NCBI GenBank assembly: GCA_009667805.1
Contig: CM019066.1
Coordinates: forward strand, 115,744,190-115,808,189
Source: Leptobrachium leishanense
Lineage: Eukaryota; Chordata; Amphibia; Anura; Megophryidae
DNA length: 64,000 bases
Reading direction: 5' to 3'
Part shown: positions 1 to 10,890 of the stretch, piece by piece
Layout: each line of letters begins with the position of its first letter
Position numbering within the stretch: the stretch's first letter is position 1
Notes under the pieces: generated by a model
The model's database searches: none
What the model was told of the DNA's origin: nothing
What the model saw: the letters and a program-made list of their open reading frames with translations, nothing else
Translations under genes and position numbers: made by a program

Positions 1-76
1 TTGTCAATCAGAAAGTGCGTCCGTACTGCACGGACACACAGTCTGCACAAAATGCGCTCGTCTGACCCTAGCCTTA
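1..76. mobile_element. Right end of a Harbinger-like MITE (partial)
   Basis: The segment ends in CGTCTGACCCTAGCC followed by TTA (74-76). The same right terminus is seen at 13352-13366 and 14996-15010, each followed by TAA. Its left end is outside the window. Ends of the form GGCTGGGGTCAGAC with 3-bp TTA/TAA duplications fit PIF/Harbinger-type non-autonomous elements. Confidence 0.7.
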
Positions 77-1440
77 GACGTAATAAGAGCCTCTTATAGC
101 AGCCTTGCAACCTCACCAGATGTTTCTAAACTACATTCCCGGTGAAACTTGGGCAATCTAATGGGCAGCTGAGCTTCGTGGGAGATGTAGTTACAAAATA
201 TCTGTTGCTGACCCCTGGCTTACAAGGCATTTCATTCTTTAAACTATGATCTTTAGGAAATCCTTCGAGGTCCATGACTCGAGTGCATCGGTAATTACGT
301 GGCATAAAGGATTTGATATGCCTAAGCATTACCAGTTACCCCCATGATTTAGAATCGCTGTGCCTTATTATACCGTTCTTTCTATCTAGGCCAGTTTGTA
401 GCAATATCTTGCAGGCAGGAGCTTTCCTACGCAATTAATTATTGGAATAAATAGACCGCAGCTTTTTCCAGGCTAAGGTGGGTTCGTGAAGCAAGCTAGA
501 TTGGATGCCATTATGTGTGTGAAATGGGGAAAATAAGCTAATCTTTTAAAAAGTGAAATGTAAAAATTGGCTGGATAAAACCTTTGTCATCACTGGACAA
601 TTTAAAAGGTACATAAGCATATAAAGCAGCGTTTCAATGAAAGCAAATTTTTAATCATAAAAATAATTTATTTTACAGCGATTTAAATCGTTTTTCGTCT
701 ACAGAGACGTGATTTAATGCAGTCTAAATGTGCCCTCTAGTGGTTAAGAGTGGAACTGTGGAGATTTGCTGCAAGTAAATTGGGATCACATTTTTCACTC
801 TCTGGTACACTGTGATTAAACTTCATTTAATTTTTGGTTTTTTTCTACTAGAATTACAATTATTTGTGCAAGCCATTGAGTTTATAATGGTATTATACCC
901 CAAGAGAGGAAGCCTTACATTCCAGAATTATTTGTCTTTATTATTGTATTATTAATATAAATAACTATTAATCGATACGTTTAACAAAGTGTCATTGTCA
1001 GTGAAAAACAGTCTGGGAACTGAAAGGGTGTATTTAACGCTTTTTTTCTTTTTAATGTTTTGATTTTTTTTTTTACGATTTTCAGGTTTTTGGGGTGTTT
1101 TTTATTTATTTTTGCTGGTTGCTTATATAGTAATCTCAAGATTTTGGTATTTAACACTTTCACTACAGAGTTCTTTCTATTTTTTTTTTTTCTTAACGAA
1201 AAATGTAACATTTGTTTGCAAGATGGAATGCTTAGTTAACACTTTAAATAGCAACTTTGCTTCGAGGTTGTTATTTTGCCATCATTAAAAAATTAAGATA
1301 ATGCACATTTTCGATTTTACAGAAATATTGCTGGGACAAAAGGCTCTAAGCTCAAGCTGGTTTCCTTTTATCTTGCACAATTTCCCGCAGGGTCTGCACT
1401 AGCATATAGGCAAAACTGGACTTTGTGTCAAAAACAGTGA
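77..1440. other. No gene recognised (AT-rich, upstream/intron of SCHIP1)
   Basis: Mostly AT-rich sequence with poly-T/poly-A runs (for example near 1040-1200). I see no exon, RNA gene or bounded repeat. Confidence 0.5.
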
Positions 1441-1570
1441 CTATGATAAACATAGAAACATAGAAAATGTCGGCAGATAAGAACCTTTCGGCCCATCTAG
1501 TCTGCCCAATTACATGGATACTTTACCTGGATTTATCGTTTGTTTAGGATGGTCTTTTGCCTATCCCATG
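1441..1570. repeat. Dispersed amphibian-type repeat fragment (GGCAGATAAGAACC)
   Basis: The segment contains CATAGAAACATAGAAAATG, GGCAGATAAGAACCTTTCGG and CCCATCTAGTCTGCCC, a word series I associate with a high-copy repeat in frog genomes. I cannot assign its class from sequence alone, and it is truncated on the right. Confidence 0.55.
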
Positions 1571-1728
1571 CTTGCTTAAATTCAATTACTAAAGATAGAT
1601 AATGGTCAGATCTCCTGCTTTTGGGGTTTTGTTGTGATCATAATGAGATTATTAGCAATTCAGCTTCCACAAAATCCCAAAATAATATCTGTATGTGGCA
1701 TAATGACTGCATATGTATTTAACACTTA

Positions 1729-2008
1729 GACTGGGGTCAGACGAGCGTTTTTCGGAGCAGAAGGAAAGTCAGTGAGAGTGGACGTTCCTTCCACTCAACG
1801 CCCTTCTGGCCACCTCACTGAGCGCAGTCCTATGGAGGCTGGCGACTTGCAGCGCCATCGACGCGTGTCTAGCGTTTTGATGGGGAGGCTTTGTGGGCGG
1901 ATGCTTGTTGCGCGTGCATTTTGTGTGCGCGCACAAGCGTGTGACCAGACGCCGTTAGGCACGTCAGTACGGACATTATACCGTATGACACGAGTGAGAT
2001 CTCACTAA
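1729..2008. mobile_element. Left part of a Harbinger-like MITE
   Basis: After TTA at 1726-1728 the element begins GACTGGGGTCAGACGAGCG, the left terminus found again at 12950. It is CpG-rich inside and ends near 2008 without a matching right terminus, so it is truncated. Confidence 0.6.
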
Positions 2009-2265
2009 AATTTTATTTCTTCACATTAATTTTGCATTAAAAATCAATGTGATTGGGGGTGTTTATACAATTTTTGTTACTCCTTGTATTAAAATACATA
2101 ATTGTTTATGCTCGTTTTTGGTAGCGACAGGGTGGAGCACAGCCGCAGCATTATTTTCTATGCTGTGTTAGTCAATTGGTTGCGCTGTCACTTTTATGAA
2201 GGTTTCCTCCTCCCATAATATACAGGGGAAGATGGCATTTATCTACCGAACTTAATCGTTTTCAT

Positions 2266-3392
2266 TTAACCCCTTCAGTGCGGAAGATGTGTGAACCTCA
2301 TGGGAATCCTCCGCTATATGCAGAGGACATTCCCCACACATCATCCACTTAGAGGGGTATTCTGGCAGAATACTCGAGTATACCGCTAGATTTTGGTGAC
2401 AAATTTTTACCTTTAAAATTGGAGGGGTTGCGTTATATTCGAGACATCTGCATCGCGTGTAAAACCAAAAAAACTTGCCTTGCTCTGGATCCCAAGTCTC
2501 CCGGAAATTCCAGTAGTCTCGCTGAAGTGAATGCAGGTTCCCTGATGCTTGCAAACACTTCAGGAACTCCCAGACTCAGGAGAGGTGGGATCCGTCACGA
2601 CCAGAGGGCAAGCTCTGTTTAAGCCAATCATTCACCTCGCTCGCCTCTGCCGGCCATCTAATCGCTAGTAAAGTAGACGTGTGTCTGCAGCTTCATACTT
2701 AGTAACAACGCTCTATATTCGAGTCTTGAGTATTCTCTCATTTCCATAATAAATTTCTATCCATTGCGTTATATTCGGGTCGCACTATACGCAAGTATCT
2801 ACAGTAACCTCTCTCTCCAGGTCCGGTGGTGATCTGACTTCCTTGAAGTCAGACCCAGCTTTATACCCCCTCCTGGCTCAATGATGTCATGTCGATGATA
2901 TTGATGATTTTTTTTTTTTTTTTTTATTATTATTATTTTTATTAATGCAGCACTATTGTTAACATTTCAATTATAATGTGAACAATGGTGCTGCACTAAC
3001 AGCAATTTTTGAGGAATTTCTCAGAAAGAAGTAACGGGTTCCCAGTTAAAAAAAAAAATTCAACATGCGTGCCCCATTAGAATATATAATCGCAAAGGCT
3101 CGGATGATAAAATGCGGAAAAAGTAAAAACATTTTACACGCTGTAGATGATTGAAAATTCCCTTTTTTTAAAAAAAAAAATATTACGCATTTTAATTTTT
3201 GTTATAGCATTCTGGCAGGACATGACGTATACATATAATAATGATATGTTATCTGCCGAAAAAAATTATATAGAATTTGTCTTGGTCATATAATAAAACG
3301 TGGCTTCAAATCGCGTTTAAACATGATGAGCAAAATGCGTGAAAATGAGCTCAGCACAGAGGCGTGAAATGACTCAGCAGTGAAGGGGTTAA
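2266..3392. mobile_element. 1.1 kb TTAA-flanked non-autonomous element
   Basis: Both ends are inverted: TTAACCCCTTCAGTGC at 2266 and CAGCAGTGAAGGGGTTAA ending 3392. The terminal TTAA could be a duplicated target of the piggyBac/Kolobok kind. The right 460 bp recurs in the same orientation at 36030-36457 and 55661-56132. The left half contains CGTTATATTCGGG-type sequence at 2420-2790, which may be a second repeat inside it. No coding frame is convincing. Confidence 0.65.
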
Positions 3393-3769
3393 AAGCCACT
3401 CTGGCTTCCATATTGCTGTTAGATTGTTAAAGTAATATTTTAGCCAGTGTGACCACTTCGGCTTCTTTACATGATCCTAATGGTAGGAGCCACTTATTCT
3501 GTGATCCTGCACACGCACAGGGTACCATAGCACAATCCTCTGGGGCATATCTTCACCACAGACTCACACAATTTACTGATTGCAATAACAGTCGATTTCT
3601 AATGTGCAGACAGCATAAGACCTAAAGACCTAGGGATGTGAAACTGCACAGCAATGGATTCACCTTTCTTAAATGAATTGGTGATATTAGCTTCATGTAT
3701 GTGTCACTAATCACTTAGAAAAACTTCATCTGATTCAGGAGTATCGGCTGGAATTTCTTTGCACAGTTA
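3393..3769. other. No gene recognised
   Basis: Unique-looking sequence between two repeats. I see no splice-flanked conserved frame or bounded repeat. Confidence 0.4.
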
Positions 3770-4260
3770 CAAGTTTTTATAAAGCGCTAACAAGTTCCGT
3801 AGTGCTGTGCAATGGGAGACAGAACAACAAATCTACATACAGGTTAAAGACACAGAATGGTAGGTGAGCGGACCCTGCTCAAGAGCTTACAATCTAAGCG
3901 GAGAGGGGTGACACACTTGGTGAGGGTTAATAGAGAATATGAAATAACGGGGCGGGATGGAGTAGGAAATGAACAGAGGGTGATTAGAGTGTGAGCCGAT
4001 AGGCTTCTCTAAAGTAATGTGTTTTCAGAGACTTCTTGACGGACTGGAGGGAGTTCCATAGAAAGGGCCAGCTCGGGAGAAGTCTAGAAGGCGGAAGTTA
4101 GGGGTGCGGGTACGAGGAGCTGATAAAATCAGATTATTGGCAGAGCGAAGTGGTGGAGATGGGATGTACCTGTTAATAAGGGAGATGTAGGCAGGGGCGC
4201 GGGTTATGGAGAGCTTTTGTACATGAGCATCAATGTTTTGAATTGGATTCTATAGGAAAC
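3770..4260. repeat. Dispersed repeat of the 'GCGCTTTATAAA / agcttacaatcta' family
   Basis: The copy starts TTTTTATAAAGCGCTAACAA, runs through GTGCTGTGCAATGGGAG and reaches GAGCTTACAATCTAAG. The same words occur in shorter form at 6290-6340 and 11763-11930. I know this family as very common in Xenopus and other amphibian sequences. Its terminal structure is not clear here. Confidence 0.65.
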
Positions 4261-4599
4261 ACGATTTGCTCGATTAGTAGAACTGACGGGTGTGACTTGT
4301 CATCTACAGCAACCTGCCACTTAATGAATGGAGCCCTTAGTGTATCCCATTTAAATTGTTCTTCTGATGGCAACATATCGTTCTTGAATTCAGCCGTTTG
4401 TACCTAGAATTTCTTTGTGAATATGATCTGTTTGGATGGAAGAGGTGATTCATAGCGCACAGGAAGCCATCGTTATAGCAGTTGTTGTACACGTGAGCAG
4501 CCCAGGTGATTGTGGCTGCGCTACACACATGGAATATTGTTACTTACAAGCTGTAAATGATCAAAAACATTAAATTTCCATGCTCTTTGTCTTAAAGCT

Positions 4600-5567
4600 C
4601 AGTGCTGGTGGATAGTATATTAAAACGTAACTTTTAATAAATTCGAAGGACCAGACAGACAATTACACTTTGGACCACTAGGGGGCACCAAAGGAAAAGA
4701 AACAGTGAAAATCAAGCTCTGGATGGGCTTGCAGAGAATTAAAAAACAAACTTGTCAGAGCTGCCTAGAACTGCAGGGAAATTTAGACTTGTATTTGTTA
4801 GTACATCTAACTTGGAAAGACCCATTAACGTTGGAAGGGTCTGTCATATAATTGTGTCATTGATTCCCATGTTAGCAGAGGATATGGAATGTGTATAGCA
4901 GGGATTACTATGAGGGAGCAGACTAGCTAGAGCCCGTTTTGATCCTACATTGGATTGCTGCATAAGCAGAGACAGGTGAGAACAGTGAGCCTTCAAGGGT
5001 TAACTGGGTATGGAAAAGTCTGGAAATGGTCTATTCGCAGTTAAGCAGGTAATCTATCTATTAGACTAGTAGAGACCCTTAGAAGGGTGAGCAGATTGTA
5101 ACAGCTACTGGAAAAATTCCACAGAGGGAGGTAGCTAGCTCAGATTGCACTTAAAAGAACCTGGTGGCATTAAAAGGGTCTCTCCTAATTATGTATCCTT
5201 GTTCCCCGTTCACAAAAGGTATGAAGTAGATTTTGCTATACTAAGAGGAGGGAAGGGGGAGAAAAAAGCTCATTTTACCAAGGAGATTCCTACAGAAATT
5301 GCTGCTTGTGCAAGAGCAGGTGAGGAAAGTGAACCTTCAAGGGTTCACTAGGTACAGGAAAGTGTAAAATAGATTCCTGACCTAGTAGTTCCAGGCAGCT
5401 CTGACACACATGTTTGTTTTTTCATTCTCTGCAAGCCCATCCAGAGCTTGATTTTCACGGTTTATTTTCCTTTAGTGCCCCCTAGTGGTCCAAAGTGTAA
5501 ATGTCCGTCTGGTCCTTCTAATTTATTAAAAGTTAAGTTTTAATATACTTTGTATCCACCATCACCG
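4600..5567. mobile_element. Fold-back (long terminal inverted repeat) element, about 970 bp
   Basis: The left arm (about 4600-4775) and right arm (about 5379-5567) are inverted copies. CAGTGCTGGTGGATA is matched by TATCCACCATCACCG, and the arms continue through GACCAGACAGACAATTACAC, CACTAGGGGGCACC and the AGAGCTTG/CAAGCTCT region. The loop holds two related direct sub-repeats, near 4960-5010 and 5295-5350. I see no coding capacity and no clear target duplication. Confidence 0.75.
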
Positions 5568-6411
5568 ATCTGACATAAATTTGGGTTACCCCCTTGCACT
5601 TCTGGATACCTAGTTACATATAACTGAAGTTGATTTGGCTGTTATCCATCAGTAAGTGTCACACATGTACCTCTTTGTCTTAAAGCAAATGGTAAAGCCC
5701 AAAAAGATTAGATGGGGACCTAAACCGAGGATCAAAGGGGCTGACTGGTCCTGCCGGCACCCCGGCCGTGCATACCTAGGACGATTCTGAGATCCATTAA
5801 AAACCTTTGAACTAGTGGATTTAGTCAATTCTATTGATGATCACTTAATAATAAGCCTCACTTGTGTGAGTAAAGTGGGGAGGCCACATGAATCTTAATT
5901 TTCACTGGACTTTCTAATGTCTAAGGGGATAGTTTGTTTCTCTACAAGAACTATAAAACTGATTTTGATAGAAAAAAGTTTTCTAAAATATTTTTTAATT
6001 TTTTTACTAGACTTCCTCTTCAAACTTTATTGTGATCGTATTCTTTAGGTGCTTTTTTATTGGATGGTTTTCTGGATTTTCCATATTGTTTGGTTTTTTC
6101 CAAAGTATTTTTTTTTTAATCATTTTGAGAGAAAAAAATACATAAAAATAATTTTAATTAGTTGTTGTGTTTTGTAGGTAACGTGCGTTGCTGTGGTTTT
6201 TATGTTTTGTTTGTTTTTCTCTCGACCAGGGTCCTCCCTCATTCTGTTCCGTGTGTGTAACGTGTATGTATATTTGTTATTCTGTCTCTCCCATTGTACA
6301 GCGCTACGGAATCTGTTGGCGCTTTATAAATAACTGTGTAACTTGCCATTCTTTATTGTCCTTTAATCCTAAAACGTTCTGTATTTATTTGTGTGTGTTG
6401 TCTTTTTACAG
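5568..6411. other. Intron/upstream sequence before the first visible SCHIP1 exon
   Basis: T-rich sequence leading to the splice acceptor at 6411. It contains a short copy of the TTGGCGCTTTATAAATAA repeat at about 6290-6340. No other exon is visible. Confidence 0.5.
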
Positions 6412-6609
6412 AGCAAACAAAGCTCTTCTTATTCAGATAGAGATACTACTGAAGAGGAGTCCGAATCCTTCGAAGACATGGATTTTATCTCCAGACAAAA
6501 GAAGCTGCAAGCAGAAGCCAAAATGGCTTTGGCTATGGTGAAACCCATGGCTAAAATGCAAGTGGAAGTAGAAAAACAGAACAGGAAGAAGTCTCCTGTT
6601 GCTGATCTG
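6412..6609 (+). CDS. SCHIP1: SCHIP1 exon (fourth from last), schwannomin-interacting protein 1
   Basis: This exon encodes 66 residues beginning [11 protein letters not shown], followed by an acidic stretch ([13 protein letters not shown]) and a basic/Met-rich helix ([20 protein letters not shown]) ending KKSPVADL. I recognise this as the conserved part of SCHIP1 just before its C-terminal domain. It is preceded by a pyrimidine tract and AG at 6410-6411 and followed by the donor GTAAGAGG at 6610, so both ends are phase 0. SCHIP1 binds schwannomin (NF2), and its IQCJ-SCHIP1 isoforms bind ankyrin-G at axon initial segments and nodes of Ranvier (family knowledge). The upstream exons were not found in 1-6400 and should lie to the left. 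Sequence conservation next to decayed repeats is strong evidence of a functional exon. Confidence 0.96.
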
Positions 6610-7029
6610 GTAAGAGGTTTCCAATTCACAACATAACAAGAGGAAATTGCATTTTATTGTAGAAAGGATTAATCTCTCCAAACCCAATCCTGCTCTTCTG
6701 GCTTTGAAAACAATGTCTTTGTTAACCTGTGAATTAAAATGAAAAAAATCCTAGACATGCTGAGCCATATCCAGCATTATATAATCTGTGGCAGAATAAT
6801 GAAGCGTTGCTCTTTCTCTGTTAATGGGAATCCTACATAATGGCATGTGGTGCATAGGAGTCACAGAAGGGCTCTTGTTATATATTTATTTTAAATGTTG
6901 TTTTTGCTGATTACATGAAGAGGATTTGCAAACCTATTCGTGGAATTCTGCTGCCACCTTGTGGTGTGATTGTGTTTGTTTATAAACGTGGTTTCAGGGA
7001 CCTAAACAATAGCTCTCCTTCTCTCCTAG
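6610..7029 (+). other. SCHIP1: SCHIP1 intron, 420 bp
   Basis: GT at 6610 and AG at 7028-7029 delimit this phase-0 intron. I see no repeat in it. Confidence 0.85.
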
Positions 7030-7153
7030 TTACCGCACATGCCTCACATTAGTGAATGCTTAATGAAGAGAAGCCTAAAACCTACTGATCTGAGAGATAT
7101 GACTATTGGGCAGCTACAAGTGATCGTCAATGATCTCCATTCTCAAATCGAAA
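7030..7153 (+). CDS. SCHIP1: SCHIP1 exon (third from last), start of conserved C-terminal domain
   Basis: The 124-nt exon starts after CTCTCCTAG and encodes [20 protein letters not shown], then [21 protein letters not shown] plus one base of the next codon. The donor GTAAGC begins at 7154. Joined to the previous exon it reads [13 protein letters not shown], the expected SCHIP1 order. The second half is the start of a leucine-rich helix that forms the C-terminal coiled coil used for dimerisation and partner binding in this family. The upstream intron is only 420 bp, while the downstream intron is about 3.1 kb and is filled with transposons. Confidence 0.96.
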
Positions 7154-7841
7154 GTAAGCTTTTTTTCATCATCATTATTGTGACACGTCAATTCCACCAT
7201 ATGTCAACAAAGTGTCATATTCTTCACACTGGGTTTTGCTGATTTTCTAATGGAGCTTGAGGAAACCTTAAGAAAAAACAGCAAGTGCTGGGGTACATGG
7301 TAAATAACCATTCGAGACAGGGGAGCTTCGTTATAGTGTTACATATCAGCCGACTGTTAATTTATGAACACAGGTTTTAGTGGCAGGTCTGACTTTGGCC
7401 CAGCTGCTTACATGGGTCATTGTGGCAATGTGTATATATAAGCTTTTGTCAAGCCAGGTCTGTGCGTGAGCACATTTTCAAGATGGCAAGACGACCTGCC
7501 TGGTTTGGTTTAGGAGGTGAAAATGTTTCCGTCTCTGCTTGTGTTTAGTAGAAACCCAAAGAAATGAGAGTGGTGTAATCTCCAGGTGCATCAAATTTGT
7601 ATTTTGCACAGGCTCCTTATAAACGCAAATTTACATTGTAATACAATAAATAGCAAAAAGTAGGTTGTTATATCCCATTTGCGTATCTTTTTAATGTAAT
7701 ATTAATGTGCTCTCAGGGAGAAATGAATTTCCGCATGAGACCTCACTCCCGTCACACTGTATTAGCGTAAAAAAAGCTACAAAGAGCAGCCGCATCCTCA
7801 CTGTAACAAAAAGCTTCAAAAATTCATGACACCATCTAGAG

Positions 7842-8025
7842 CAGTGGTTCCCAACTGCGGTTCTCAAGTATCCCAAACAGGCCAGGTTTGCCAGATATGT
7901 GACGCACAGCACAGGTGATATAATTTGCTGCTCAGTGATTGCAGGATTCAGTCTGCATTTCCCCAAGGTAATCCTTAAAACCTGACCTGTTAGGGAGACT
8001 TGAGGACCGCAGTTGGGAACCACTG
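7842..8025. mobile_element. hAT MITE, 184 bp, with 8-bp TSD ATCTAGAG
   Basis: The terminal inverted repeat CAGTGGTTCCCAACTGCGGT at 7842 is matched by its reverse complement ending 8025. Directly outside are identical 8-mers ATCTAGAG at 7834-7841 and 8026-8033. An 8-bp duplication and CAGTGGTTCCCAAC ends are diagnostic of hAT-type MITEs. The whole element is near-palindromic and non-coding. Confidence 0.93.
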
Positions 8026-8281
8026 ATCTAGAGTTTAGAACCTTTCATAGCAAAAATAGATCTGTAAAGGATAAACAGATCCTGGGCAAATTTACCTCAT
8101 TTTAATACTTTGACATTTTGAATTAACACTCTGAATAGAAAATTGTCATTTTACTCAATATTTAATTGTTAACATCACATCCCACGTATCAAATGGTTTG
8201 ATAATATTTCTTTCAACAAAAACTGTTTGGTAGTGAAGGGTTTGAAAAAAAAATTAAATATTAAAAAAATAATCCCAACTC

Positions 8282-9436
8282 TCAGAGTCTGGTGTTAAGT
8301 GATTTTGCAAAATGGAAAATGAGGGATTCTGTTGAAACCAAACCAAGGTCAGGTAGACCAACTAAAGTTTCAGCCACAACTGCCAGGAAAATTGTTCGGG
8401 ATGCAAAGAAAAACCCACAAATAACTTCAGGTGAAATACAGGACTCTCTGAAAACATGTGGTGTGGCTGTTTCAAGATGATAGGCTGCATGGTCGAGTCG
8501 CCAGAAGAAAGCCATTACTAGGCAAATGCCACAAAGTATCCCGCTTACAATACGCTGAACAGCACAGACACAAGCTTCAAACCTTCTGGCACAAAGTCAT
8601 TTGGAGTGATGAGACAAAAATGAACTTTTTGGTTGCAACCATAAACACTACATTTGGAGAGGCGTCAACAAGGCCTATGATGAAAGGTACACCATTCCTA
8701 CTGTGAAACATGGAGGTGGATCGCTGATGTTTTGGGGATGTGTGAGCTACAAAGGCACAGGAAATTTGGTTAAAATTGATGGCAGGATGAATCCAGTATG
8801 CTATAAAAAAATACTGGAGGAAAATTTGCATTTATCAGCCCGGAAGCTGTGCATGGGACATGCGCAGCTTCCGGGCTGATAAATGCAAATTTTCCTGCAG
8901 TATTTTTCCTTGGAAATTCCAGCATGACCATGATCTAAAACACAAGGCCAAGTCGACCTGTCATTGTCTACAGCAGCATAAAGTGAAGGTTCTGGAGTGG
9001 CCATCGCACTCTCCTGACCTCAATATCATTGAGCCACTCTGGGGAGATCTCAAATGTGCAGTTCATGCAAGACAGTCCAAGAATTCACAGGAACTGTAGG
9101 CTTTTTGCTAAGACGAATGGGCAGCTTTACCATCTGAGAAGATAAAGAGCCTCATCCACAAATACCACAAAAGGCTTCAAGCTGTCATTGATGTTAAAGG
9201 GGGCAATACACGGTATTAACTGGGGTATGTAAACTTTTGATCAGGTTCCTTTGGATAGTTTCTGTTGTCATTATGATTTGAAAAGAGTAAACATACTTGA
9301 TTGATAATAAAGGGCTTCAGCCAAACACTATCCATGAGTGAAAGAAATGTTTTTGTGTTATCATTCATATTCTCTGAATAATGGCCGAGAAATCATAAAT
9401 TCTGCCAGGGTATGTAAACTTATGAGCACAACTGTA
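8282..9436 (+). pseudogene. Tc1-like transposase pseudogene with internal inverted duplication
   Basis: Broken frames on + give recognisable Tc1 transposase parts: an HTH/GRP region (ETKPRSGRPTKVSATTARKI), IWSDETKMNF (first catalytic Asp region), [19 protein letters not shown], a damaged second-Asp region (FQHDHDLKHKAKST) and WPSHSPDLNIIEPLWGDLK (catalytic Glu). Frameshifts, stops and an inverted duplication at 8805-8907 disrupt it. The right end is ...TATGAGCACAACTG before TA at 9435-9436. The left inverted repeat is missing, so the element is 5' truncated. It lies inside the SCHIP1 intron. Confidence 0.9.
8805..8907. repeat. 50-bp-arm hairpin (inverted duplication) inside Tc1 pseudogene
   Basis: The transposase stretch around CATTTATCAGCCCGGAAGCT (8829-8848) is followed after three bases by its near-exact reverse complement AGCTTCCGGGCTGATAAATG (8867-8886). 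The match continues outward on both sides to about 8805 and 8907. One internal mismatch was noted near the apex (GTGCATG against CATGCGC). It interrupts the transposase frame after a block reading LHLSARKLCMG. Confidence 0.9.
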
Positions 9437-10092
9437 TCTTTTCATGTGACAACACTTAAGAAATGACACTTTGCTACAATGTAAAGTAGTGAGTGTTACA
9501 GCATGTATAACCGTGGAAGAGGACTCCAGTGGCAACCTGTGAAGCTCTGGTGAACTCCATGCCCAAGGGGGTTAAGGCAGTGCTGGAAATTAACGGTGGC
9601 CACACAAAATATTGTCAATTTGGGCCCAATTTTGACGTTATCACTTAGGGGTGTACTCTCTTTTGTCGCTGATGGTTTAGACATTGACCTGCCTGGCGGT
9701 GTTCCCGAGTGTGTCTCGGGGTTAAATTTCACCGCTGAGAGCAGTAACACAGAGACACACTCGGGCTGTATACATTACCGCTCCCTCTCTGATCACCGCA
9801 GTCTCCTCCGGCGATCGCAACGTTTTACTTCCTAGATTCCTTCTCGCGAGGATGGAACCAGGAAGTATAAGGGTCGCAATCGCCGGAGGAGACAGCTGGG
9901 GACTTCGAGGGAGCACAGGGTTAATGGCTATTTATTGAGTTATGTTTAGGGAACAGCAAATTTACACTGTTATACAAGCTGTACACTCACTACTTAACAT
10001 TGTAACAAAGTGTCATAGCTTTTCATGTGACAACACTGAATAAATAATAAAATAGTTACAAAAATGTGAAGGTGTACTCCTGTGAGATGCTG
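9437..10092 (+). mobile_element. Deletion-derived Tc1-like relic with long inverted ends
   Basis: The left arm CACTTTGCTACAATGTAAAG (about 9470-9490) is inverted in the right arm at about 9990-10015 (CATTGTAACAAAGTG). Between them, + strand codons read EALVNSMPKGVKAVLEINGG (9541-9600) followed by HTKY, the C terminus of a Tc1 transposase. The rest of the transposase is deleted. The right end is GGTGTACTCCTGTGAGATGC then TG and TA at 10093. The left tip is replaced by the junction with the neighbouring Tc1 pseudogene. A CpG-rich block (about 9688-9925) interrupts the non-coding 3' part. Confidence 0.8.
9688..9925. mobile_element. CpG-rich insert within the Tc1 relic
   Basis: This 240-bp block starts ACCTGCCTGGCGGTGTTCCC and ends near GAGCACAGGGTTAA. 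It breaks the Tc1 3' region, which resumes with AATGGCTATTTATTGAG. CTCCTCCGGCGATCGCAACG near 9803 is inverted at 9869-9890. It is probably a MITE. Its exact termini and TSD were not resolved. Confidence 0.5.
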
Positions 10093-10298
10093 TATGTGCG
10101 TTCTCATGCAGCGCTCTCTTTGGTCTCTACTCTCCAGGTGACCAGCTACCAGCAGTGGGGTACTGCATCGCTGGGTGCAAATGATGGTGGCTGTCTTGTA
10201 GTTGCTTTGTTTAATCAGTCTTCTATACACATATAAATCGCTATAAAAAACTGTTTAATTTTTCTGAATTATTAATAGCAAAATGATGTTTTCCCCAG

Positions 10299-10392
10299 GC
10301 TTGAATGAAGAGCTAGTTCAGCTTCTCCTTATACGCGATGAATTGCACATGGAACAAGATGCTATGCTTGTAGACATTGAAGACTTGACTAG
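10299..10392 (+). CDS. SCHIP1: SCHIP1 penultimate exon, coiled-coil segment
   Basis: The acceptor TTTTCCCCAG ends at 10298 and the donor GTAAGA starts at 10393. The split serine codon (A + GC) joins the previous exon to [20 protein letters not shown], then [11 protein letters not shown]. This is the core of the SCHIP1 C-terminal coiled coil, with heptad-spaced leucines. The exon is 94 nt and ends with two bases of an arginine codon completed by the last exon. As I remember the mammalian protein, Met replaces Thr in LHTEQ. That is a tolerable change and not a sign of decay. Confidence 0.95.
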
Positions 10393-10838
10393 GTAAGAAA
10401 ATAAAATGTTCAGTTTACAATCATTTCCGTTATTTCTCAATGACAGTTTCCTCCTCACGCTCTACTAAAAGCAGGAGAATTTAAATCACATTTATAATTT
10501 TAAAGGATTGCGTTTGTATTACGTTTTTGCCGTCTTTTAAACTGCTCAGATTTGTTTTTTTCCTATAATTAAATTAGAACATTTTAATACTCGCCTGGTA
10601 GGTGTTAAAAAAAAAAATCGGATTGTTAGTGTGAGGGAAAAGATTTTATGGCCTAGGAAAATGAATGAAATGATCCTCTTTTCCTGGTGACAGTGAGCAG
10701 GCATAAGCTAATCTGTTCTTGTCCAACATGGATGTAATGACTTTTCTTGAGCTCTCCAAAATCCTCAGACTGGAAGTGATAAGCCTCTGAAGTCTTTGCC
10801 TAACATATTTTTTTTTTTCTCCTCTTTTTTTTCCCCAG
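10393..10838 (+). other. SCHIP1: SCHIP1 last coding intron, 446 bp
   Basis: GTAAGA at 10393 to a long pyrimidine tract and AG at 10837-10838. No repeat is recognised. Confidence 0.85.
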
Positions 10839-10890
10839 ACATGCTGAAAGTCAGCAGAAGCACATGGCAGAAAAAATGCCTACAAAATAG
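10839..10890 (+). CDS. SCHIP1: SCHIP1 terminal coding exon and stop
   Basis: After a long pyrimidine tract and CCCCAG (ending 10838) the exon completes the arginine codon and encodes HAESQQKHMAEKMPTK, followed by TAG at 10888-10890. This matches the known SCHIP1 C terminus, which in mammals ends in MPAK as I recall it. The four exons here total 468 nt, or 155 codons plus the stop, with phases 0, 1 and 2 agreeing at each junction. The 3' UTR follows directly. Confidence 0.95.

Larger units (their letters stand above)
7154..10298 (+). other. SCHIP1: SCHIP1 intron, 3.1 kb, transposon-filled
   Basis: GTAAGC at 7154 to CCCCAG ending 10298, interrupting a serine codon after its first base. It holds a hAT MITE (7842-8025), a Tc1 pseudogene (about 8282-9434) and a deletion-derived Tc1 relic (9437-10092). 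The stretches 7154-7833 and 8034-8281 show nothing I recognise. Confidence 0.85.
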
